From: Hungatella sp. UBA4396
GTDB lineage: Bacteria; Bacillota; Clostridia; Lachnospirales; Lachnospiraceae
Assembly (NCBI GenBank): GCA_002389905.1
Contig: DGRE01000023.1
Coordinates: 1 to 49,769 of the forward strand
DNA length: 49,769 nt
Direction: 5' to 3'
In this document: positions 24,936 through 34,650 of the stretch, piece by piece
Numbering within the stretch: position 1 is the stretch's first letter
Layout of the letters: the number at the start of each line of letters is the position of its first letter
Notes under the pieces: model-generated
The model's database searches: none
The model's input: only the letters and a program-made list of their open reading frames with translations
Told to the model about the DNA's origin: nothing
Position numbers and translations under genes: made by a program

Positions 24936-26120
24936 ATGATGAGCGAAAAAATTGAAGCACTTTTAAATGGAAAGCCGGAGCTTTCAGAAGAAAGATGCCG
25001 GGAGGCCATGGATTTTGCTGTAAAGCAGGTTAAAGAAAACTTAAAGGAATTTACCAACGATTTTAAAAAGGCATACAGCGAAGATGGATTTTATAAGCCT
25101 ACGCCTAATGTGAACTGGACAACCGGTTTTTGGACCGGGCAGATATGGCTGGCCTATGAATGGAACAAGGATGAACAATTAAAACAAGCAGGGCTGATTC
25201 AGGCAAAAAGCTTTTTAGACCGGATTGAAAAGAAGGTGGAGGTAGACCATCACGATATGGGATTTCTCTATTCGCCATCCTGTGTGGCAGCCTATAAGCT
25301 GGTGGGAGATGAGACAGGAAAAGAGGCGGCCATTAAGGCGGCAGACCAGTTGATTACCCGTTTCCAGCCATTAGGAGAATTTATCCAGGCATGGGGCCCC
25401 ATGAACCAGCCGGAAAATTACCGTTTTATCATTGACTGTCTTTTAAACCTTCCTTTGCTATACTGGGCCACTGACGAAACAGGGGACAGGAAATACAGGG
25501 ATATAGCAGAAAAGCACATTCATACGGCGATTTCCAATGTCATAAGGGAAGATTACTCCACCTGGCATACATTTTTCATGAACATGGAAACCGGTGCACC
25601 GGATCATGGAGCAACCTGCCAGGGTTACCGAGATGGTTCCGCCTGGGCCAGGGGCCAGGCATGGGGTATCTATGGATGTGCTATGGCATACCGATATACC
25701 AAGAGGCCGGAATATATGGAAGATTTTAAGCATGTGACCGAATATTTCTTAGAGCACCTTCCCTCAGACCTGGTTCCTTACTGGGATCTGGAATTTGGAG
25801 AAGGCTCCGGGGAGCCCCGGGATTCCTCCTCTGCCTCCATTGCAGCCTGCGGAATGCTGGAAATGGCTAAGTATTTAGACAAAGAAGATGCCGCTTATTA
25901 TACCTCCATAGCCGGAAAGATCATGGAATCAGTGGTGGAAAACTACTCGGTAAAGGATTTAAAGGAGTCCAACGGACTGGTGCTTCACAGCACTTATTCT
26001 AAGAAATCCCCTTACAACACCTGTACGCCGGAAGGGGTGGATGAATGCAACATCTGGGGAGATTACTTTTATATGGAGGCATTGACCAGGCTTTCGACAG
26101 ACTGGAATCCATACTGGTAA
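24936..26120 (+). CDS. GH88 unsaturated glucuronyl hydrolase
   Basis: Glycoside hydrolase family 88, 394 aa, cytoplasmic (no signal peptide). It removes the 4,5-unsaturated uronic acid left at the non-reducing end by polysaccharide lyases. The two catalytic aspartates of the family are present: Asp107 in DHHDMGF and Asp167 in FIIDCLLNL, matching Asp88 and Asp149 of Bacillus UGL. Other family segments: TTGFWTGQIWLAYEW, GSAWARGQAWGIYG, and CNIWGDYFYMEALTRL at the C-terminus. It lies 13 bp after the permease, so import and hydrolysis are co-expressed. Two adjacent ATGs are possible starts. Substrate (glycosaminoglycan or rhamnogalacturonan type) is undecided. Confidence 0.92.
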   Translation: MMSEKIEALLNGKPELSEERCREAMDFAVKQVKENLKEFTNDFKKAYSEDGFYKPTPNVNWTTGFWTGQIWLAYEWNKDEQLKQAGLIQAKSFLDRIEKKVEVDHHDMGFLYSPSCVAAYKLVGDETGKEAAIKAADQLITRFQPLGEFIQAWGPMNQPENYRFIIDCLLNLPLLYWATDETGDRKYRDIAEKHIHTAISNVIREDYSTWHTFFMNMETGAPDHGATCQGYRDGSAWARGQAWGIYGCAMAYRYTKRPEYMEDFKHVTEYFLEHLPSDLVPYWDLEFGEGSGEPRDSSSASIAACGMLEMAKYLDKEDAAYYTSIAGKIMESVVENYSVKDLKESNGLVLHSTYSKKSPYNTCTPEGVDECNIWGDYFYMEALTRLSTDWNPYW

Positions 26121-26178
26121 TGACCGGAACCATTTGATCAGAATTTAATCGAAATAGTTCGAAAAGAGGCGAATACAG

Positions 26179-27879
26179 ATGAAACTTGAAACAAAGAAGG
26201 ACTTCCAGAAATGGATGTTCCAGGTATTAGATCCTTTAAAGCCATTGTACAGTGAAGGCTGTGCCAGGCTCCATTTGGGAGACAGCGGGGTTACCTATCC
26301 GGAAGTCAGCATTGAGATGGAAGCCTTTTCCCGGCCTTTATGGGCGTTAGTTCCTTTGTGGCTGGGCGGAGGAAAAGGCTTTGAGGAGATTTACCGGAAG
26401 GGGCTTGAAAACGGCACTGACCCGGTTCACCCGGAGTACTGGGACGGCTTTGGTGATTATGACCAAAGGTTCGTGGAAATGGCGGCCATTGCCAGCGGCC
26501 TGATTTTTACCCCGGAAAAGCTGTGGGAACCACTCAGTGAGGAAGGGAAAAAAAATCTGGAAAAATGGCTTTATGGCATTAACGAACATATCATTCCGGA
26601 CTGCAACTGGCAGTTTTTTATGATACTGGTAAACGTTGCCCTCAAAAAGCTGGACTGCCGCTACAGCGAGGAGCGGTTATTCTCCGGTCTTGAAAAAATA
26701 GAGAGTTATTACATCGGAGAGGGCTGGTACAGGGATGGCGGTTCCAGTCAGAAGGATTATTACATTTCCTTTGCTCTTCATTACTACGGGCTGCTGTATG
26801 CTGTTGCCATGGAGGATGAAGACCCGGAACGATGTCTGAATTTTAAGGAGAGGGCTAAGGTTTTTGCCAGGGATTTTATTTACTGGTTCGATGAAAACGG
26901 TTCGGCCCTTCCCTATGGAAGAAGTCTTTCCTACCGGTTTGGAGAAGCAGCGTTCTGGTCAGCCTATGTGTTTGCAGGACTTGAAGATATTCCGGCAGGC
27001 GTTGTAAAGGGAATATTGTCCCGTCATTTAAACTGGTGGCTGGAGCAGAAGATATTTGACCGGGATGGAGTCCTGACCATTGGATACGGATATCCCAATC
27101 TGATTATGGGAGAGCGCTACAATGCCCCCGGCTCCCCCTATTGGGGAATGAAAACCCTTCTGTGCCTGGGACTTCCTGATGACCACCCGTTCTGGCAGAC
27201 AGAGGCAGAAGAGCTGCCAAAGCTGGAATCCGTGAAGATGTTAAAGCAGGCAGATATGATCATGCACCGTCATGGAAAAGATGTGATAGCTTATCCGGCA
27301 GGAGTGTGCGAACGGTACGGCCATGGTCATGTACCGGAAAAGTATTCAAAGTTTGCTTATTCCACCCGGTTTGGGTTTTCCATTGCCAAAAGCCAGATCG
27401 TGCTTCATGAAAATGCGCCTGATTCGGCTCTGGCCTTTGTTATTGACGGAGATGATTACGTGTTTGTGAGGAAATACAGCGATTCCTATGAGGTCTTTCC
27501 TGACAGAGTAGTCAGCAGCTGGCATCCGTTTCCCGGAATTACGGTCACATCTACGGTCATTCCCAAGGAATACGGCCATTTGAGAATCCATGAAATTCAC
27601 AGTCAGTACGACTGCACAGCTTATGACTGCGGTTTTTCCGTGAAAAAGTTCACAGAAAGCTATGAACAGAAGGCGGAAGAAAATACTGCATCCGTTTCCC
27701 ATAAAGCCCAGGCATGCAGGGTATCCGGGGAAGGCCCGGAGGCAGCAGGGCTGGTGATTGAGGCTGATCCCAATACCAATGTGCTCTATCCCAATGGCTC
27801 TATCCCGGCGGTTTCTTACCGTATTAAAAAAGGAGAAACAGTGAGGCTGGAGACAAAGGTGGAGAGCTTCGTTTTCTAA
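26179..27879 (+). CDS. DUF2264 domain-containing protein
   Basis: A 566-aa protein matching the DUF2264 family: FSRPLWALVPLWLGGG near residue 50, DYDQRFVEMAAIASGL, NWQFFMILVNVALKK, YRDGGSSQKDYYISFALHYYG. The N-terminal two thirds look like an alpha/alpha toroid and the rest like a beta-sandwich. Family members are common in pectin, ulvan and related utilisation loci, but no activity is firmly assigned to my knowledge. No signal peptide. It follows the GH88 gene by 58 bp and probably works on the same glycan inside the cell. Confidence 0.85.
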   Translation: MKLETKKDFQKWMFQVLDPLKPLYSEGCARLHLGDSGVTYPEVSIEMEAFSRPLWALVPLWLGGGKGFEEIYRKGLENGTDPVHPEYWDGFGDYDQRFVEMAAIASGLIFTPEKLWEPLSEEGKKNLEKWLYGINEHIIPDCNWQFFMILVNVALKKLDCRYSEERLFSGLEKIESYYIGEGWYRDGGSSQKDYYISFALHYYGLLYAVAMEDEDPERCLNFKERAKVFARDFIYWFDENGSALPYGRSLSYRFGEAAFWSAYVFAGLEDIPAGVVKGILSRHLNWWLEQKIFDRDGVLTIGYGYPNLIMGERYNAPGSPYWGMKTLLCLGLPDDHPFWQTEAEELPKLESVKMLKQADMIMHRHGKDVIAYPAGVCERYGHGHVPEKYSKFAYSTRFGFSIAKSQIVLHENAPDSALAFVIDGDDYVFVRKYSDSYEVFPDRVVSSWHPFPGITVTSTVIPKEYGHLRIHEIHSQYDCTAYDCGFSVKKFTESYEQKAEENTASVSHKAQACRVSGEGPEAAGLVIEADPNTNVLYPNGSIPAVSYRIKKGETVRLETKVESFVF

Positions 27880-27890
27880 GAAGCTTTTCT
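27865..27890 (+). terminator. Weak terminator overlapping the DUF2264 stop codon
   Basis: AGCTTC (27865-27870) pairs with GAAGCT (27880-27885) over a loop that contains the stop codon, followed by TTTCT. It probably ends much of the first ABC operon. Confidence 0.45.
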
Positions 27891-27902
27891 AAAAGCAGTT
27901 CG

Positions 27903-27931
27903 TTGATTTTAAAGCTTTTTCGCTGTATAAT
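27903..27931 (+). promoter_or_regulatory. Promoter of the second YesM/YesN pair
   Basis: TTGATT (27903-27908), exactly 17 bp, TATAAT (27926-27931). The ATG of the kinase is 34 bp downstream of the -10. Near-consensus, so likely constitutive. Confidence 0.7.
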
Positions 27932-27964
27932 AGGTTTATAAACAGATGAGGAGGGCGAGAGAAG

Positions 27965-29743
27965 ATGTGGATGAATAAAAAGCAGAATTTAAAGGCTTCT
28001 TATTATAACAGCTTCTTCGCCCTTATTGTCATCCCCATTCTTTTAATCATCTTACTGTCTATCCTCATCATCCGGACTATGATGGTAGATTCTGCAGTTT
28101 CCAATATCAGGCGGGCCCAGGATAACATCGCTTCTGCCCTTGGGGGAGAGGTAAAGGATGTGTCCCTCCGATTATCCCATTTTGTATATGTTAATGACAA
28201 TGAAGTCGTAAAAAATGCAGCCAAAACCAATACAAAGGATTTGGCTGAAAAATACCATTATACCAGAATTCTGACTGAGTCCTTTCACTATGCCATGGTT
28301 CCGGTCCAGGACATCCTTTCTGCCGTATTTTACATGAAAGACGGGGACCATACCTACATAAAAGATGACATCACCCTTGGAGAGGATCAATTGAAATCTT
28401 CCTCCTGGTATCAGGCGGCTCTGGCAGAGCCAAATACGGTAAAAACAGGCTTTTATGACAGCAGCGTGACCAATTCCAGAAAAAATGCCTATACCCTGAC
28501 CATTGCGGCGGGCCTGTCTCCCGGTATTGATGTGGACAGGGATAGAGTCATAGAGATGGCCACTCTGTTCACTTCTTCCCAGACCGGACGCCTGATCAAG
28601 GATTATAATAAGGAACGGGTGCTGGGAACTACTATGATCGCAGACCAGTCAGGAAACGTGATTTTTGATCCGGAAGGCACCATGTCCCTTCTGCCCCGGA
28701 ATATTTCCTTAGAGCAGACAGAGTTCCGGTATCAGGCAAACGGCAGACGGTACATGGGAGTAGTGACCAGGGAGCAGGTGACCGGCTTAAGAATCATCAG
28801 TGTGGTGGCCTATGAAACCCTTACAAGAAGCTTTAACAGGACAGCAGCTGTCATTGTTATGGTTACCCTTATCCTGTTTGCTCTGTTTTACCGTTTTTCC
28901 AGCTATTTCTTAACAAGCATCATTGACCCGATTCACCATACGGTAGAGGGCATGAAACGGGTAGAAGAGGGAGACCTTTTAGTTCATGTGGAGCCAAAAG
29001 GCCAGTCAGAACTGCGGCTGATGATTCATTCCTTTAACCGGATGACAAGACGGCTGAAACAGCTGATACAGGAAAATGAAGTACAGCAGCAAAAGAAACA
29101 CGAAGTGGAAATCAGGGCGCTTCAGTCCCAGATCAATCCCCATTTTCTGGTGAATTCCTTAAACTCTATCCGGTTCATTGCGCAGATGTCAAAGTATGAA
29201 TCCATTGCCCGCATGGCAGAGGCCCTGATTAAAATATTGTCCTGCTCCTTCCGAAGCAGCGGAGGGTTCTACTCCTTAAAAGAGGAGCTGGAAATTTTGG
29301 ATGGCTATATTTATTTGATGAAAATTCGCTATTCCGATGGATTTGAAATAAAGTATGACATAGAGGAAGCCTGTCTTTCCTGCCTTGTCCCCCGGCTTAT
29401 TTTGCAGCCGGTGGTGGAGAATTCCATTGTCTATGGCTTTAGCGGCCTCATGGATGAAATGGGAACCATCTGGCTGACGGCCTGCAAGGAGGGAGATTTT
29501 CTTTCTGTTGAAATCCGGGATAACGGAAAGGGCATGTCTGAAGAAGACATCCGCCGGATCATGAGCGGAGAAGAGAAAGAGGAAGGACAAAAGGATTATG
29601 TAAGCATTGGCATCACCAACGTGAAAACCAGGCTGACCCTCAACTATGGAAAAAACTGCGGATTTGAAATGGAAAGCGCGGAGGGGCAGTTTACAAGAAC
29701 CTCTATCCGCATTCCTGTAAGAAAGGAGCCGGAAAACCTATGA
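27965..29743 (+). CDS. YesM-type sensor histidine kinase, module 2
   Basis: A 592-aa membrane kinase. An N-terminal helix (LIVIPILLIILLSILIIR), an extracytoplasmic sensor region of about 250 residues, a second helix near residue 290 (VIVMVTLILFALFYRF), HAMP, the phospho-acceptor block QSQINPHFLVNSLNS, and the ATPase region (VENSIVYG, IRDNGKGM). The Tyr-to-Val change (NPHFLVN instead of NPHFLYN) is a small deviation from the common motif. It overlaps the response-regulator start by 4 bp. It likely senses the substrate of the second ABC importer. Confidence 0.9.
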   Translation: MWMNKKQNLKASYYNSFFALIVIPILLIILLSILIIRTMMVDSAVSNIRRAQDNIASALGGEVKDVSLRLSHFVYVNDNEVVKNAAKTNTKDLAEKYHYTRILTESFHYAMVPVQDILSAVFYMKDGDHTYIKDDITLGEDQLKSSSWYQAALAEPNTVKTGFYDSSVTNSRKNAYTLTIAAGLSPGIDVDRDRVIEMATLFTSSQTGRLIKDYNKERVLGTTMIADQSGNVIFDPEGTMSLLPRNISLEQTEFRYQANGRRYMGVVTREQVTGLRIISVVAYETLTRSFNRTAAVIVMVTLILFALFYRFSSYFLTSIIDPIHHTVEGMKRVEEGDLLVHVEPKGQSELRLMIHSFNRMTRRLKQLIQENEVQQQKKHEVEIRALQSQINPHFLVNSLNSIRFIAQMSKYESIARMAEALIKILSCSFRSSGGFYSLKEELEILDGYIYLMKIRYSDGFEIKYDIEEACLSCLVPRLILQPVVENSIVYGFSGLMDEMGTIWLTACKEGDFLSVEIRDNGKGMSEEDIRRIMSGEEKEEGQKDYVSIGITNVKTRLTLNYGKNCGFEMESAEGQFTRTSIRIPVRKEPENL

Positions 29744-31293
29744 GAAATGTCCTGATTGTGGATGATGACACTATTGTCCGGATCACCCTCCGTTCTCTGA
29801 TCAACTGGGAAGAAATGGGATATCACATTGCTGCTGACGCCATCCATGGACAGCAGGCACTGGAATACATAAGAAGTCATCCTGTAGACTTGGTCATCAC
29901 CGACATGAAAATGCCGGTGATGGATGGAATCGGCCTTTTGGAAGAGTTAAACTGCCTGAAACATATGCCAGCAGTTCTGGTTTTAAGCGGCTATGATGAT
30001 TTCAAACTGGTCCGGGATGCTTTTCGGCTGGGGGCATGTGATTACATGTTAAAGGCTGGATTGACAGAAGAGACCCTGATATCCATGTTAAAACGCGTGG
30101 ATGAAGAGGTCTTTCAAAACCGTGGGCAGGAAGTAAAAGAAGAGGAGATGGCTGCTGTAAAAATCCCCGATTCCGTTGTTCTTGCAGACATGGCTGTTGG
30201 AAAGCGGCCTCTTGAGGAATCCTTTTTCCAGAAGGAATATCTGGTGGTCCAGTTTGAAATAGAAGATTTCCATAAGGTATCGGCCCGCTTTGGAGAGGAT
30301 TTTGAAGAAGAACTGGTAAAACCCATGATGGAGCTGGCGGGCCAGATTCCCAGAGTGGCTTCCCGCTGCATCCTTGGGGCAGCAGCACCTTCCCGTTATG
30401 TAATGCTGTACCGCATCAACGATCCTCAGCAGTATAAGGAAAATTCAGTTTCCGCCTGCAGACAGCTATGCAACGTGTGGAAGCATTTTATGAACCTGTC
30501 TGTTTCGGCGGGAATCAGCAGTCCGGGAAAGGGAGCCGGGGATTTTCTGGACCGGTTTGAAGAGGCCGGGGAGAGGCTGGGGCTCAAATGCCTAAAAGGA
30601 AAGGGGAAGATCTGTGATCCCTGGGAAAAGGCAGTGGTTTCCTTTGAACAGGTCCGCCAGACCGGACAGGAGTACAAAGGGCTTATCAAGGGGCTGATGG
30701 TGGGCAATGAACTGGCCATGGGGCTGGAGAAAAAACAGCTCTTTTCAAAGCTTTACAAAATGGAGTTAAAGGAGGCTAAAAGGGTCTGCCTTTGTATCGT
30801 CTGCAGCATAGCCTGGAAGCTTTCGGACAACCATGACGATATCAGCACCCTGTTTGTAGAAGAAGTCAATTATTATGAGAAAATAGGCCGGTTGGAGGAA
30901 ATGAGAAGCCTGGAATTGTGGCTGAACAATTTCTTTCGCTGGATCATGGATTACAATGCTCACCAGACAGACCGAAGGCAGGCGGATATGATGATCCGGG
31001 CAAAGCGATTCATTATGGACAATTACGCCAATCCGGAGCTGACATTAAAGAGTGTGGCAGACTTTGTGGGCCTGAATGAAAAATATTTCACCACCAGGTT
31101 TACCAGGGAAGAAGGGATGACCTTCAGCAATTATCTGACAGAGGTCCGCATTCGCAAGGCAAGGGAGCTGATGGAAACAACGGACTTAAAGATATATGAA
31201 ATCAGCCAGAGTGTAGGCTACAACAGCGTGGAGCATTTCACCAGAGTGTTTAAAAGACAGTGCGGAATCAGTCCGGGCGGGTACCGGAAGTAA
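29740..31293 (+). CDS. YesN-type response regulator with AraC domain, module 2
   Basis: A 517-aa regulator: receiver domain with VDDD and phospho-acceptor VITDMKMP, a long linker, and a C-terminal AraC double HTH (LTLKSVADFVGLNEKYFTTR and IYEISQSVGYNSVEHFTRVF). It is translationally coupled to the kinase. The divergently organised first module has the same pair on the opposite strand. Likely target: the promoter at 31351-31368 for the second binding protein. Confidence 0.92.
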   Translation: MRNVLIVDDDTIVRITLRSLINWEEMGYHIAADAIHGQQALEYIRSHPVDLVITDMKMPVMDGIGLLEELNCLKHMPAVLVLSGYDDFKLVRDAFRLGACDYMLKAGLTEETLISMLKRVDEEVFQNRGQEVKEEEMAAVKIPDSVVLADMAVGKRPLEESFFQKEYLVVQFEIEDFHKVSARFGEDFEEELVKPMMELAGQIPRVASRCILGAAAPSRYVMLYRINDPQQYKENSVSACRQLCNVWKHFMNLSVSAGISSPGKGAGDFLDRFEEAGERLGLKCLKGKGKICDPWEKAVVSFEQVRQTGQEYKGLIKGLMVGNELAMGLEKKQLFSKLYKMELKEAKRVCLCIVCSIAWKLSDNHDDISTLFVEEVNYYEKIGRLEEMRSLELWLNNFFRWIMDYNAHQTDRRQADMMIRAKRFIMDNYANPELTLKSVADFVGLNEKYFTTRFTREEGMTFSNYLTEVRIRKARELMETTDLKIYEISQSVGYNSVEHFTRVFKRQCGISPGGYRK

Positions 31294-31350
31294 AAACCTG
31301 ACGAAACATCAAGTTTTCAAACCATATCTCATGGAGAAGACTGTTTTGAA

Positions 31351-31368
31351 ATGATAATATAATATCAT
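31351..31368 (+). promoter_or_regulatory. Palindromic -10 region before the second ABC operon
   Basis: ATGATA-ATATAA-TATCAT is a perfect inverted repeat containing a TATAAT at 31358-31363. No clear -35 is seen, so an activator is probably needed. The start codon is 25 bp further downstream. Confidence 0.5.
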
Positions 31369-31392
31369 CAAAACAAGGGAGGTATTACAAAA

Positions 31393-32754
31393 ATGAGAAA
31401 ACGAATGTTGGCTTTGGGACTTTGTGCGGCAATGACTGTGGGGACATTGGCCGGCTGTTCTTCCCCTCAGGGAACGGCAGCAACAACTGCAAAGGGCCAG
31501 GAAGAAACTTCTGCGGAGACAGAAAAAACAGAGGCAAAAGAAGAACTGGAAGGCAGCCTGGTATTTGCCATCTGGGACAACAATCTGATGGATTATATTG
31601 ATGAAAATGACATGGTTGGAAAATTCCAGGAGAAATATCCCAATGCAGATATTGAAGTGGAGAAGATCAAGGACGACTCCGAATACTGGAATGCCATGAA
31701 GATGAGAACTTCGGCAAACCAGCTTCCTGACGTCATGTTCAACAAGCCCTTTACCTTATCCAGATTTAAGGATTATCTTCTGGATTTATCCGGTCTGGAA
31801 GCTGCAAAAAACAATGAACTGGCTTCCGGCTATGCCATGGATGGCAAGGTCCTGGGCGTACCAATGACAGCCGGATACGAATACGTTTATTACTGGAAGG
31901 ATATGTTTAAGGAAGCGGGCGTAGAGGTTCCCACCACCTGGGAAGAACTTGAAACAACAGCCCAGACCCTTCAGGATTATTACGGGAAAAATGATCCGGA
32001 CTTTATGGCAATTGCCCTTGGTGCAAAAGATGAATGGCCGGATTATCCTTATATGGAATTTGTGCCTGCACTTCAGGGCGGAAACGGCCAGAACTGGAAT
32101 GACATGGCAAAGACAGACGCTCCCTTTGCAGAGGGAACGGACATTAATAAAGCCTACAATAAGGTATACAACCTGTTCAGCAAAGATGTGTTCGGCAAAG
32201 ATCCTCTGGGCATGGGAAATGATCAGGTAACGTCCTTATTTGCACAGAAGAAAGCAGCCATTATTGCGCTGGGAGACTGGGGCCTTCAGAACATCCAAAA
32301 TGGTACTGACGATATTTCAGAACTGGGCACCTTCTACCTTCCGGTAAGAGATTCCAAGGACGATCCCTTCCGAGTCATTGTTCAGGGCGATTCCTTTATG
32401 GGAGTGACCACTCACAGCAAGAATCCGGAGCTGGCAAAGGCATTTGTGGAATGGTTCTACAGTGAAGACTGGTATCCGGGTTACATCAACTATGTGACCA
32501 GCGCCTCCTCCATGAAGAATTTCCCCAAGGAAAAAGACCCTATTCTGGCCCAGTCAGATGAGCAGCAGCCAGATAAGGAACTGGTCATGTATGACGGCGG
32601 CGGAGACGACTTCCAGGCGATCCAAAATGAAATTGCATTTGATTACAAGAAGCTGGGTTCCCAGATGTTTACCGATGGGTTTGATCTTAAGGCAGAACTG
32701 GATGGGCTCAATACAAAATGGGCAGAAGCCAGAACAAAGCTGGGAATTAAATAA
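31393..32754 (+). CDS. Extracellular sugar-binding lipoprotein of ABC importer, module 2
   Basis: A 453-aa family 1 solute-binding protein with a signal peptide ending in the lipobox LAGC, a Thr/Glu-rich linker and a mature fold (LEGSLVFAIWDNN, PDVMFNKPFTLSRF, YYWKDMFKEAGVEVPTTWEE). It delivers sugar to the two permeases that follow. AGGGAGG precedes the ATG. It is not closely similar to the module 1 binding protein, so the two importers probably have different ligands. A perfect 10-bp hairpin follows the stop. Confidence 0.92.
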   Translation: MRKRMLALGLCAAMTVGTLAGCSSPQGTAATTAKGQEETSAETEKTEAKEELEGSLVFAIWDNNLMDYIDENDMVGKFQEKYPNADIEVEKIKDDSEYWNAMKMRTSANQLPDVMFNKPFTLSRFKDYLLDLSGLEAAKNNELASGYAMDGKVLGVPMTAGYEYVYYWKDMFKEAGVEVPTTWEELETTAQTLQDYYGKNDPDFMAIALGAKDEWPDYPYMEFVPALQGGNGQNWNDMAKTDAPFAEGTDINKAYNKVYNLFSKDVFGKDPLGMGNDQVTSLFAQKKAAIIALGDWGLQNIQNGTDDISELGTFYLPVRDSKDDPFRVIVQGDSFMGVTTHSKNPELAKAFVEWFYSEDWYPGYINYVTSASSMKNFPKEKDPILAQSDEQQPDKELVMYDGGGDDFQAIQNEIAFDYKKLGSQMFTDGFDLKAELDGLNTKWAEARTKLGIK

Positions 32755-32764
32755 ACCAAACAGG

Positions 32765-32800
32765 AAAGGGGACAGGGTGATGGAAGCCCTGTCCCCTTTT
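32765..32800 (+). terminator. Intercistronic terminator/attenuator after the binding-protein gene, module 2
   Basis: GGGGACAGGG (32768-32777) and CCCTGTCCCC (32787-32796) form a perfect stem, extended by AAA/TTT, with TTTT following. It should terminate part of the transcription before the permeases and thus give excess binding protein. Confidence 0.8.
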
Positions 32801-32829
32801 CACCCAAGGACTTGAATCAGGAGGTATCT

Positions 32830-33723
32830 ATGAATTCACTGGAAAAACAGAAAAAAAGGTTTATTGTGTGTTCCCTTGTGGTTCCCATGGCCTTACTCAT
32901 CGGGTTTGTGGTATTACCGGCCTTTGACTTAATCCGTATGAGCTTTACAAACTGGGATGGGTATTCCCAAACTTATGATGCCATTGGCTTTGGCAATTAT
33001 ACTGCCATGCTCCGCAATAAGGACTTATGGCTGTCTCTGCGCAATAATGCAGTGTATTTTTTCGGACATTTAATTTTCATTCCCGTGGAGCTGCTGTTTG
33101 CAGTTTTGCTGACCTCCAGGCTCAGGGCGGCAAAATTCTATAAAACCATGGTTTTTATGCCTTATATCATCAATGGAGTGGCTATTTCCTATGCCTTTTC
33201 CTATTTCTTTTCCCCTATTAACGGGGCCTTTGATGAGATATTGACCCTGTTCCATTTGGAGGGCCTTATAAGGAACTGGCTGTCAGATCCTAAGCTGGTC
33301 AACTTTGTTCTGACATTCGTTTCCCTGTGGAGGTTTTCCGGGTACCATGTCATTCTCTTTATGGCAGCCCTCCAATCCCTTCCCCAGGATGTGCAGGAGG
33401 CGGCCAGAGTGGACGGCGCAGGGGCCTGGCAGATGTTCCGCTATATTCAGATTCCCTCTATTATGCTCATGGTGGATTTTGTCCTCTTCGACAACATCCG
33501 GGGTGCTCTCCAGGTGTTTGATATCCCCTATGTTATGACCAGCGGAGGGCCGGGATATGCTTCCTCCACCTTTACCCTCTATACTATTGATACGGCCTTT
33601 AAATACAGCAACTTTGGCCTTGCTTCCACCATGGCGGTGGCGATTATGGTCATGATCGTTGTCATTTATCTGATCCAGAACAAGATCATCCATGGAATCG
33701 TTTTGAAGGGAGGGGGAAAATAA
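32830..33723 (+). CDS. Sugar ABC transporter permease (MalF/UgpA type), module 2
   Basis: Permease of 297 aa with six hydrophobic segments and the EAA loop VQEAARVDGAGAWQMFRYIQ. The frame opens with a TTG at 32812, but AGGAGG lies inside that stretch, five to six bases before the ATG at 32830, which is therefore the start. Unlike its module 1 counterpart it has no long charged N-terminal extension. Confidence 0.92.
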   Translation: MNSLEKQKKRFIVCSLVVPMALLIGFVVLPAFDLIRMSFTNWDGYSQTYDAIGFGNYTAMLRNKDLWLSLRNNAVYFFGHLIFIPVELLFAVLLTSRLRAAKFYKTMVFMPYIINGVAISYAFSYFFSPINGAFDEILTLFHLEGLIRNWLSDPKLVNFVLTFVSLWRFSGYHVILFMAALQSLPQDVQEAARVDGAGAWQMFRYIQIPSIMLMVDFVLFDNIRGALQVFDIPYVMTSGGPGYASSTFTLYTIDTAFKYSNFGLASTMAVAIMVMIVVIYLIQNKIIHGIVLKGGGK

Positions 33724-33724
33724 G

Positions 33725-34558
33725 ATGAAACGGCGTACAATGGAACAGGGCATCAAACAGCTTTTTTGCATAGGAATGGTTCTGGTCGTTCTGGCCCCCA
33801 TTCTTCTGACTCTGTTTGCGGGTCTTAAGACAAAGGCAGATATGGTGAACACCTCCCCCCTGCTTTTGCCTCCTATGGAAAGAATCACCTTCCAGAACTT
33901 TGAAAAGGTGCTGGGAGATAAATATTTGTTAATCGGTTTTAAAAATACAGGAGTCATACTGGCAGTCAGCATTCTGTTTAATGTATTGTTCGGTACTATA
34001 ACCGCATTTATTTTGGAACGTTTTGAGTTTAAGCTTAAAAAGCTTATCATGGGTCTTTTTTTCCTGGGCATGCTGATTCCCAGCTTTGTGACGGAAATTG
34101 CCAGATTTAAGATCATCAACAGCATGGGGCTTTACAACACTTTGGGAGCACCTATCGTGATTTATGTGGCATCAGATTTAATGCAGCTTTATATTTACCG
34201 GCAGTTTATTTCGACCCTTCCGGTATCCCTTGATGAAAGTGCTCTTTTGGACGGCTGTTCCTATTTCGGCCTGTTTACCAAAATCATTTTCCCTCTGCTG
34301 GCGCCTGCCACAGCTACGGTGGTGATCATAAAGGCAATCACCATTATCAATGACATGTATATTCCATACCTGTATATGCCAAAGAACAGGCTCCGTACCC
34401 TGACCACCTTTTTAATGAATTATGCCAATGCCCAGCAAGGGTCATGGCAGAAGCTGGCGGCAGGAATCATCATTATCATGCTGCCCACCATTCTGATTTA
34501 TCTTTTCTTCCAGAAATATATTCTGGCAGGAATTGCAGCAGGAGCCGTAAAGGAATAA
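33725..34558 (+). CDS. Sugar ABC transporter permease (MalG/UgpE type), module 2
   Basis: Permease of 277 aa with six hydrophobic segments, an EAA-type loop (LDESALLDGCSYFGLFTKII) and the typical C-terminus ILAGIAAGAVKE. It begins one base after the stop of the previous permease, so translation is coupled. The EAA loop has Glu-Ser-Ala in place of the usual Glu-Ala-Ala. Confidence 0.92.
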   Translation: MKRRTMEQGIKQLFCIGMVLVVLAPILLTLFAGLKTKADMVNTSPLLLPPMERITFQNFEKVLGDKYLLIGFKNTGVILAVSILFNVLFGTITAFILERFEFKLKKLIMGLFFLGMLIPSFVTEIARFKIINSMGLYNTLGAPIVIYVASDLMQLYIYRQFISTLPVSLDESALLDGCSYFGLFTKIIFPLLAPATATVVIIKAITIINDMYIPYLYMPKNRLRTLTTFLMNYANAQQGSWQKLAAGIIIIMLPTILIYLFFQKYILAGIAAGAVKE

Positions 34559-34586
34559 AAGATACAGGAAATAGTAAAAAATGCAA

Positions 34587-34615
34587 TGGATTCTCTCACT
34601 GGGGTCGCTTATAAT
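34587..34615 (+). promoter_or_regulatory. Possible internal promoter of the beta-galactosidase gene
   Basis: TGGATT (34587-34592), 17 bp, perfect TATAAT (34610-34615), 36 bp before the ATG. CTGGG/CCCAG around the -10 could also form a short hairpin. Confidence 0.5.
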
Positions 34616-34650
34616 GGACCCAGGGTATTAATAGAAGGAGGTTTCTTTCA

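Noticed and set aside
31292..31316. Terminator after the second YesN gene
   Set aside because: AAAAC-TGA/TCA-GTTTT has a mismatch in a weak AT-rich stem and no T-run beyond it; not firm enough to list.
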